Assembly (NCBI GenBank): GCA_964508975.1
Contig: CAZDVQ010000018.1
Location: forward strand, 9,729-73,728
Length of the DNA: 64,000 nt
Source of the DNA: CAZDVQ01 sp964508975
GTDB taxonomy: Bacteria > Bacteroidota > Bacteroidia > Chitinophagales > Saprospiraceae
Direction of reading: 5' to 3'
This document shows, piece by piece, positions 58,772 to 64,000 of this stretch; the first letter of the stretch is position 1; each line of letters opens with the position of its first letter. The notes under the pieces were generated by a model. That model was given only the letters and a program-made list of their open reading frames with translations. It was not told the origin of the DNA and made no database searches. Made by a program: the position numbers and the translations under genes.

Positions 58772-60508
58772 TTAATACGTTTTTAAACTGCCAAACCAAC
58801 AGTAAGGTGTAAAAGGTACCATCACAGGCGATTTAAACTTGCTGGCCAAGGCTAACCTGTTCTGCGGCATAGCCACCAATACCACTGGTTTTTGGGCCAA
58901 TATCTTCTCTTGCACCGCCTGTATGTCTTTCAATCGTTTGGCTTCATCTGGCTCTGCCCTAATCCTGTCCAACAACTTGTCTACCTCGGCATCTCTTAGA
59001 CCTACATAGTTATTCGCTGTTCCAATAGAACTTGAATGCCACAGCTGCTTCAAATCGCCACCATCCGGTGGATATACCCAAGACATTATATATAGGTCAA
59101 ACTCCCTGTTGCGCACGATGTTGAAAAATATTGGGGTTTCCGATTTCTCCAGCACGATATCGATACCGATAGGCTTACAAGAGGCCTGATACATGTTACC
59201 CATTTCCACAATGGCCTTAGATGCCCCTGCCACGTGCAAACGCAAACGCAATGGCGTTTTCTTGCCGTTGATTACTTTATCTAGTACATTATCGCCATCC
59301 GTGTCCGACCAACCCGCTTCGTTTAGCAAAGCCGTAGCCTTTGCAGCATCGTACGGAATAATAGGCAGCTTGGGGTTGTAATACTTTTTCATCTCGCTCG
59401 GGAACAATGAACCCACCGGCTGGCTCAATCCTAGATATACCGTCTCGGCAATGGCTTTTTGATTCGTTGCGTACTGCAAGGCTTCGCGTACCTTAATATC
59501 CTGCAATATCGGGTGGTCTAGCTTCATACCGATATAATTCACTTGGTACATCGCCGGGCTAAGCAAATTAAACGATGCCTTGAAACTATCGGATTTGCCC
59601 AAATCGTTCACAAATTCCATCGCGGGAATTGAACGCATGTAGTCTTGCTCTTTGTTTTTGAGCGACATGATGGCCGTGCTGCTCTCCGTTATGATATTAT
59701 ACCGTATCTCTAATGGATATGCTTTAAACCAAATGCTCTCGTCTGTGTCATCCAGTTTATCGCCCCACCATTGGGCTTTGCGCTTGAATACTAACCCCTT
59801 GCCCGATTCCCAACTTTCCAACTGGTATGGCCCTGAACCGCCAATGAGCTTCGAGTTGAATTTTTCATCGTTGAACCGGAATGCAAAGGCTTGCAACACG
59901 GTATCTGCTTGGGCTGTATCTTTCAAGGTACCAAATCGCAGTTGCTCAAAGCTGTATTTAGATAGGTAATTATCAACGTCGTACACCTTGGAAGGGATAA
60001 TCCATAAATCGGAGAGGGCACTCAGCGCCGACATGTATGGCTTCGACACCAAGGTGAACTTCCGCTCGTTCTCCGGGTCGGGTATAAACCCTATAATATG
60101 TTCCAGGTATGGCTTCAAGGCATCATTCGCAACGCCTGGGCAAAACAATGCCTTCAGCGAAAAGGCTACATCCTGCGCCAAGATGGGGCTTCCATCGTCC
60201 CAGGTCGCGGCTTCCCTGATTTCAAAAACCATGTGGAAAGTGCTATCGTTCACTTTTTTGGGTTCGGGTACCAATGTGGCCAATACGCCTACCAAGGCAT
60301 CTTTACTAAAATCCATGCTCACCAGGGGTTGGTAAAGCAAGTGCCTGGCACCCAAGCCCTCCGAGTCGAACGTGTTCTGCGGGTGCAGCGATTTTGGCTC
60401 GATGGTTGACAGGTAACGGACCACATCTTGGCCAAAAGGCGGCTGCTTGGGTTTACAAGCAAAAGTGAACAATGCAATGCCAATCAGGAGAAAATTCAGG
60501 TGCTTCAT
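58772..60508 (-). CDS. Peptide/nickel-type ABC transporter substrate-binding lipoprotein (family 5)
   Basis: 578 residues. The signal peptide ends in the lipobox LFTFAC (Cys 18). The family 5 hallmarks are RYLSTIEPKSLHPQ near the N-terminus, REAATWDDGSPILAQDVAFSLKAL, VREALQYATNQKAIAETV and TALLNEAGWSDTDGDNVLDK. It captures oligopeptides or similar solutes. No permease or ATPase gene is nearby, so its transporter is elsewhere or it acts alone. It is a single gene; a family A element lies about 80 bases upstream of its start. Confidence 0.88.
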   Translation of the reverse strand: MKHLNFLLIGIALFTFACKPKQPPFGQDVVRYLSTIEPKSLHPQNTFDSEGLGARHLLYQPLVSMDFSKDALVGVLATLVPEPKKVNDSTFHMVFEIREAATWDDGSPILAQDVAFSLKALFCPGVANDALKPYLEHIIGFIPDPENERKFTLVSKPYMSALSALSDLWIIPSKVYDVDNYLSKYSFEQLRFGTLKDTAQADTVLQAFAFRFNDEKFNSKLIGGSGPYQLESWESGKGLVFKRKAQWWGDKLDDTDESIWFKAYPLEIRYNIITESSTAIMSLKNKEQDYMRSIPAMEFVNDLGKSDSFKASFNLLSPAMYQVNYIGMKLDHPILQDIKVREALQYATNQKAIAETVYLGLSQPVGSLFPSEMKKYYNPKLPIIPYDAAKATALLNEAGWSDTDGDNVLDKVINGKKTPLRLRLHVAGASKAIVEMGNMYQASCKPIGIDIVLEKSETPIFFNIVRNREFDLYIMSWVYPPDGGDLKQLWHSSSIGTANNYVGLRDAEVDKLLDRIRAEPDEAKRLKDIQAVQEKILAQKPVVLVAMPQNRLALASKFKSPVMVPFTPYCWFGSLKTY

Positions 60509-60587
60509 GTTTCGTTATTTTTGTCTCGCAAGATATTTACATTTATTTAATTGTACCTTATAATTGTAATATTCTTTATGCTTTTTT

Positions 60588-60691
60588 GGGGCCTGCGGCT
60601 CCCTACGGTCGCCGCCGCACCCTTCCGGGGTTCGCGGTGCTCCGTGCTTACGCACCAGCGCCTGCGGCGCTGCCCTCCAGGCTGCTAGGCC
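60588..60691 (+). repeat. Family A intergenic element, subtype ending GGCTGCTAGGCC
   Basis: GGGGCCTGCGGCTCCCTACGG, CACCCTTCCGGGGTTCGC, CTCCGTGCTTACGCACCAGC, CCAGGCTGCTAGGCC. The region 60509-61676 (1168 bases) has no gene; it holds this copy, GAGAGCAGAG words (60700-60740), a GTAG hairpin, the foldback element 60908-61400 and a further family A copy. Confidence 0.85.
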
Positions 60692-60788
60692 AGATGTTAG
60701 CTATGAGAGCAGAGGGCTGAGAGCAGAGTGAGTAGATCAGAGTTTTAAACTATAACGCAGCCCAATCTTGTCAGTTATGGAAGATATG

Positions 60789-60810
60789 TAGCGACGCAAT
60801 ATTTGTCGCA
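60789..60810 (+). repeat. GTAG-flanked short hairpin, weaker
   Basis: GTAG with stem GCGAC / GTCGC (5 bp plus inner A-T pairs), loop AT-rich. It is a less perfect member of the GTAG hairpin group. Confidence 0.5.
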
Positions 60811-60907
60811 TGTCATAGGGGTATGAAATATATCCGTGATATAAAGTTGTTTATTCAAGTGCCGCACCGCAGCAAGATTGATTGGTTCTATTTCTCGTTG
60901 TGATTTA

Positions 60908-61400
60908 CCACCCCGTCTGCGCTACGTGTCGTAAAACACCACCTGCACATCTACCCCTCCTTTGCATGGCTACGACTAGGAAACATCTTTGGTCCTGCCC
61001 GTTAGGGCAGGCCGTTTGGTAGCCCCGGGTCAGCGCAGCGCAACCCGGGGTTTAAAGCGCAACCCGGGGTTTAAAGCAACAAGCGAAAACCCGTGGCGGC
61101 AAGCCGTTTGAGCATGTATGGTTCAGGAATCGCCACGGAACGTTAGCCGTACCTGTTTTGCCTGTAAACTCGGAACCCTTGCGCGGCGGTGCAATCTCGT
61201 GGCCTTGTTTTTGTATTGCCGCCGCGCCCAAGGTTTGGGGGGCGCTATTACCCCGGGCTGCGCTACGCTTACCCGAGGCTATTGATTATTGCACCTTTGG
61301 TGCTTTTTCTGTTTGAGGAAAATGTGTCCTAATCGTAGCCATGCAAAGGAGGGGTGGATGCAAGCGGAACGCAACGCGTGTAGCACAGCAGACGGGGTGG
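60908..61400. repeat. 493-bp foldback element without coding sequence
   Basis: The ends are inverted repeats about 75 bases long: left 60908-60980 (CCACCCCGTCTGC ... CCCCTCCTTTGCATGGC, TACGACTAGGA) and right 61326-61400 (TCCTAATCGTAGCCATGCAA ... GCAGACGGGGTGG). Inside, GGTAGCCCCGGGTCAGCG faces inverted CGCTTACCCGAGGCTA, and CCGTGGCG faces CGCCACGG. The block GCGCAACCCGGGGTTTAAAG occurs twice in tandem. No frame encodes a recognisable transposase, so it resembles a non-autonomous mobile or REP-type element. Confidence 0.75.
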
Positions 61401-61442
61401 TGCAACTAAAATAATCAATAATTCACAATCCATAATCAAATC

Positions 61443-61590
61443 GCGCCAGCGATGTGGAGCGGTGGCGCGTAGCGCCAGACCGAGCCGCCCATGTAGCGCG
61501 TTTTGGGAAACATCTACCGCTAGGCGGGGCGGCGAAGGGCCGAGCGGATAGCGAGCCGCGTAACGTAGCGACGGCGTAGCCGGGGCGCCC
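61443..61590 (-). repeat. Family A element with an inserted GTAG-containing block
   Basis: Reverse orientation: TTGGGCGCCCCGGCTACGCC, GGCTCGCTATCCGCTCGGCC, an interruption of about 40 bases including GTAGATGTTTCCC and its CTACAT partner (about 61485-61525), then GGTCTGGCGC, CGCCACCGCTCCACATCGC. The break is near the same point as in the copies at 12489 and 42250. Confidence 0.75.
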
Positions 61591-61615
61591 AAAAAAATCA
61601 AAGCCCCTCGGCAAT

Positions 61616-61646
61616 TTTGAATTTTAGCTATATTCTTTTATCTTCG
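61616..61646 (+). promoter_or_regulatory. Promoter of the glycosyltransferase-thiolase unit
   Basis: TTTG (61616-61619), 19 bases, TATCTTCG (61639-61646). One mismatch to the TTTG-N19-TAnnTTTG consensus, 30 bases before the ATG at 61677. Confidence 0.7.
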
Positions 61647-61676
61647 CGATTCTCAAATGCTGCTCAAAGCGCACCC

Positions 61677-62417
61677 ATGATAAAGAAACTTGTACTCATC
61701 CCTACGTACAACGAACGGGAAAATATAAAGGACATTACCAAGGCCGTCATGGACCTGGCTGGCGATTTTAGCCTCCTGGTGATCGACGACGGCTCGCCTG
61801 ATGGTACCGCCAGCCTCGTTAAGGACATGATGTTGGAGTACCCTGGCAGGCTCTTTATCGAGGAACGCAGCGGTAAACTTGGCCTCGGAACCGCTTATAT
61901 CCACGGTTTTAAATGGGCCTTAAAACATGGCTACGACTATGTTTTCGAGATGGACGCCGATTTCTCGCACAACCCAAATGACCTAATCCGCTTGTTTGAA
62001 GCTTGTTCAGATGGCAAGCACAGCATGTCGGTTGGCTCGCGTTATACCCGTGGCGGCAAACTCGAAAACTGGCCTTGGAACCGGGTTTTGCTCTCGTACG
62101 GGGCCTCTTTGTACGTGCGTATTGTAACCTTTATGCCCGTTAAAGACCCTACTGCCGGGTTCGTTTGTTACAAACGCGAGGTACTTGAAAACCTGGATCT
62201 CGATAAAATCAAGTTTATCGGTTATGCTTTCCAGATCGAGATGAAATTTGCCACCCGCAGCCTCGGTTACAAAATCAAAGAAGTGCCCATCACCTTCAAA
62301 GACCGGGAAAAAGGTACCTCGAAAATGAGTACCAAAATCTTTAAAGAAGCCGTTATCGGCGTGCTCAAAATGCGCTGGAACAGCTTTTTCAACAGCTACC
62401 GCAAAAGTCTTACCTAA
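61677..62417 (+). CDS. Polyprenol/dolichol-phosphate-mannose-synthase-like glycosyltransferase 2
   Basis: 246 residues from the ATG at 61677 (MIKKLVLIPTYNERENI, the canonical GT2 start; upstream in-frame codons lie in the promoter). The GT-A domain has LVIDDGSPDGTASL and the metal-binding EMDADFSHNP (DAD). It also has the VGSRYTRGG and KDPTAGF motifs and the REKGTSKMS segment typical of polyprenol monophosphomannose synthases. It lacks C-terminal membrane helices, so it is the soluble type. It transfers mannose (or glucose) from a nucleotide sugar to a lipid phosphate at the inner membrane. The thiolase gene follows at 21 bases, probably one transcript. Confidence 0.9.
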   Translation: MIKKLVLIPTYNERENIKDITKAVMDLAGDFSLLVIDDGSPDGTASLVKDMMLEYPGRLFIEERSGKLGLGTAYIHGFKWALKHGYDYVFEMDADFSHNPNDLIRLFEACSDGKHSMSVGSRYTRGGKLENWPWNRVLLSYGASLYVRIVTFMPVKDPTAGFVCYKREVLENLDLDKIKFIGYAFQIEMKFATRSLGYKIKEVPITFKDREKGTSKMSTKIFKEAVIGVLKMRWNSFFNSYRKSLT

Positions 62418-62437
62418 CCAAAATAATCAAGATACAG

Positions 62438-63616
62438 ATGAAAACAGTTTATATCGTAGCGGCGGTACGTACGCCTATTGGTAGTTTCGGTGGTTCATTG
62501 GCCGCCGTTTCAGCTACGCAACTTGGAGCAGCGGCCATCAAAGGCGCCTTGGCCAAAGCTGGCGTTCCTGCCAATCAGGTGAACGAAGTATTCATGGGCA
62601 ATGTAGTTTCGGCTAACTTGGGTCAAGCGCCTGCCCGTCAAGCTGCTTTATTCGCAGGTTTGAGCAATAACGTGCCTTGTACCACCGTGAACAAAGTTTG
62701 TGCTTCCGGTATGAAATCTATCATGTTGGGTGCACAATCCATCATGTTGGGCCATAATGATCTGGTAGTTGCTGGTGGCATGGAAAACATGTCGTCTATT
62801 CCATATTACCTACCGGGCGGTCGCTACGGCATGAAATACGGCCACGGCGAAGTGGTTGACGGCTTGGTGAAAGACGGCCTAACCGACGTGTACAACCAAT
62901 GTGCCATGGGCGTTTGCGCCGATGCCACCGCTGCTAAATATGAAATCAGTCGTGAATCACAAGATGCTTTCACGGTTGCTTCTTACCAACGCGCTGCGGC
63001 CGCATGGGAAGCCGGTATGTTCAACGACGAAGTGGTAGCCGTGGAAGTAGCCCAGAAAAAAGGCGACGCCCTGGTGATTAACCACGATGAAGAATACAAA
63101 AACGTTAAGTTTGATAAAATCCCAAGCCTTCGCCCGGTATTTACCAAAGACGGTACCGTAACTGCCGCTAACGCTTCGACCATCAACGATGGTGCAGCCG
63201 CGGTTATCTTGGCGAGCGAAGAAGCGGTTAAGCGCCTTGGCTTGAAACCAATTGCTAAAATCGTTTCTTTTGCCGATGCAGCGCACGAGCCTGAGTGGTT
63301 TACCACCGCTCCAGGCAAAGCGGCGCCAATCGCTTTGGAGCGTGCCGGCTTGAAAATTTCTGATATTGATTTTTTTGAGGTAAACGAGGCTTTTGCCGTT
63401 GTTACCCAGACTTTTATGCAAGAAATGGGTATCACGCACGAGCAAACCAACGTGTTTGGCGGTGCAGTAGCCTTGGGTCACCCACTGGGTGCCTCAGGTG
63501 CGCGTATCGTGGTTACACTCAACAACGTATTACAGCAAAAAGGAGCTCGCTACGGTCTAGCTGCCATCTGTAACGGCGGCGGCGGTGCTAGCGCCATGAT
63601 TATTGAGCGCGTGTAG
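62438..63616 (+). CDS. Acetyl-CoA C-acyltransferase (thiolase)
   Basis: 392 residues. Thiolase family: nucleophile Cys 88 (NKVCASGMKS), the NEAFAVV motif, His 348 (GHPLGASGAR) and Cys 378 (CNGGGGAS). It matches the biosynthetic acetoacetyl-CoA thiolase (AtoB/PhaA-like) group by length and motifs, though a degradative 3-ketoacyl-CoA role is possible. It condenses or cleaves acyl-CoA in the cytoplasm. It follows the glycosyltransferase gene and ends in a strong terminator. Confidence 0.93.
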   Translation: MKTVYIVAAVRTPIGSFGGSLAAVSATQLGAAAIKGALAKAGVPANQVNEVFMGNVVSANLGQAPARQAALFAGLSNNVPCTTVNKVCASGMKSIMLGAQSIMLGHNDLVVAGGMENMSSIPYYLPGGRYGMKYGHGEVVDGLVKDGLTDVYNQCAMGVCADATAAKYEISRESQDAFTVASYQRAAAAWEAGMFNDEVVAVEVAQKKGDALVINHDEEYKNVKFDKIPSLRPVFTKDGTVTAANASTINDGAAAVILASEEAVKRLGLKPIAKIVSFADAAHEPEWFTTAPGKAAPIALERAGLKISDIDFFEVNEAFAVVTQTFMQEMGITHEQTNVFGGAVALGHPLGASGARIVVTLNNVLQQKGARYGLAAICNGGGGASAMIIERV

Positions 63617-63634
63617 TGAAACTATAGTGCACCT

Positions 63635-63670
63635 AAAAGAGGTTCTACATTTTTTGTAGAACCTCTTTTT
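63635..63670 (+). terminator. Terminator of the thiolase gene
   Basis: Perfect 15-bp stem AAAAGAGGTTCTACA / TGTAGAACCTCTTTT followed by more T. Confidence 0.92.
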
Positions 63671-63725
63671 TTATGTCAGCAATTTAGATTATCATTGTCC
63701 GACATAATCCAAACTAATTTCCGAT

Positions 63726-64000
63726 ATGAGAATAATAGTCGCTTTAGTGCTGTTGTTTCAGTTGTGTAGCGTGCGTGCACAATTCCAAAGTTTCAGCCCG
63801 GAGCAGATGCAAAAAGACTTGGACTACTTGAACAAGTATCTGCGCAAGTGGCACCCTACATACTATCAGTATTATGGCAAACAGGACATGAATGCCTTGT
63901 ACGATCGGCTGAAGGATAGTTGCTCCAACACCATGAATTACAACCAGTTTAGAACAACTTTACGACGCGCCATAAACAAGGTAGGTTGTGGCCACATGGG
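63726..64000 (+). CDS. S41-family peptidase, N-terminal part (truncated by window end)
   Basis: Open from the ATG at 63726 to the window end (91 complete codons). The signal peptide MRIIVALVLLFQLCSVRAQ is followed by SPEQMQKDLDYLNKYLRKWHPTYYQYYGKQDMNALYDRL, then the FRTTLRRAINKVGCGHMG end. The WHPxxYxY segment followed by VGCGH fits the N-terminal helical domain of Bacteroidota S41 peptidase-like proteins. The catalytic part lies outside the window, so activity cannot be judged. Confidence 0.7.
   Translation, partial: MRIIVALVLLFQLCSVRAQFQSFSPEQMQKDLDYLNKYLRKWHPTYYQYYGKQDMNALYDRLKDSCSNTMNYNQFRTTLRRAINKVGCGHM

Noticed and set aside
60472..61614. Small frames in the gap 60.5-61.6 kb
   Set aside because: All lie in family A or foldback repeats; no transposase motif (e.g. 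HUH or DDE) is visible in any frame.

Overview
The window reads as chromosomal DNA of a Bacteroidota bacterium. The evidence is several secreted proteins with type IX secretion (T9SS) C-terminal sorting domains, a SprB-repeat/gliding-type C-terminus, a TonB-dependent receptor with a carboxypeptidase-regulatory N-domain, WG-repeat and TlpA-type lipoproteins, and many -7 boxes of the form TAnnTTTG typical of the phylum. Genus cannot be fixed from the sequence; a Saprospiria/Chitinophagia-like relative is a guess.

Layout. 1-1.85 kb: 3' end of a giant SprB-repeat adhesin. 2.3-4.2 kb: folC with an upstream lipoprotein gene. 4.3-7.4 kb: polysaccharide deacetylase and a biotin carboxylase alpha subunit. 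7.9-9.5 kb: unknown protein plus WG-repeat lipoprotein. 9.5-12.4 kb: AlkB-type hydroxylase, TetR regulator, TrhO. 13.2-21.5 kb: a sugar-use locus (MFS/SLC45-like transporter, LacI repressor, a perfect 20-bp operator-like palindrome, TonB receptor, GH100-like glycosidase, uridine-kinase-like protein). 21.8-27.3 kb: tRNA-Arg(CCT), a radical SAM enzyme with an unusual N-terminal Cys cluster, and two convergent genes each encoding two intact phytanoyl-CoA-dioxygenase (PhyH) domains. 27.3-32 kb: secreted unknown, TPR protein, gyrA. 32.5-34.7 kb: exbB-exbD-tonB. 34.7-44.2 kb: housekeeping genes (asnB, argS, TlpA-like protein, holA, HSDR_N-type nuclease-like protein, fmt, prmC). 44.4-58.7 kb: four head-to-tail giant secreted T9SS paralogs with mosaic similarity. 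58.8-64 kb: peptide-type substrate-binding lipoprotein, dolichol-phosphate-mannose-synthase-like glycosyltransferase, thiolase, and the start of an S41 peptidase.

The most striking feature is the intergenic DNA. About fifteen copies of a GC-rich, palindrome-rich element of roughly 100-170 bp (called family A here) sit almost only between genes. They occur with (i) short hairpins of different stems that share a flanking GTAG, (ii) AT-rich arrays of exact 7-bp period, and (iii) larger foldback elements, one of about 490 bp with no gene. Some are nested: GTAG hairpins, or GTAG-bearing DNA, lie at the same internal point of three family A copies. Two copies with their flanks form a 60-bp inverted repeat (59/60 identical) bracketing exbB. 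No transposase for these elements is present in the window.

The best candidate for an undescribed biochemical system is the radical SAM plus double-PhyH locus at 21.9-27.3 kb. Its substrate cannot be read from the sequence.
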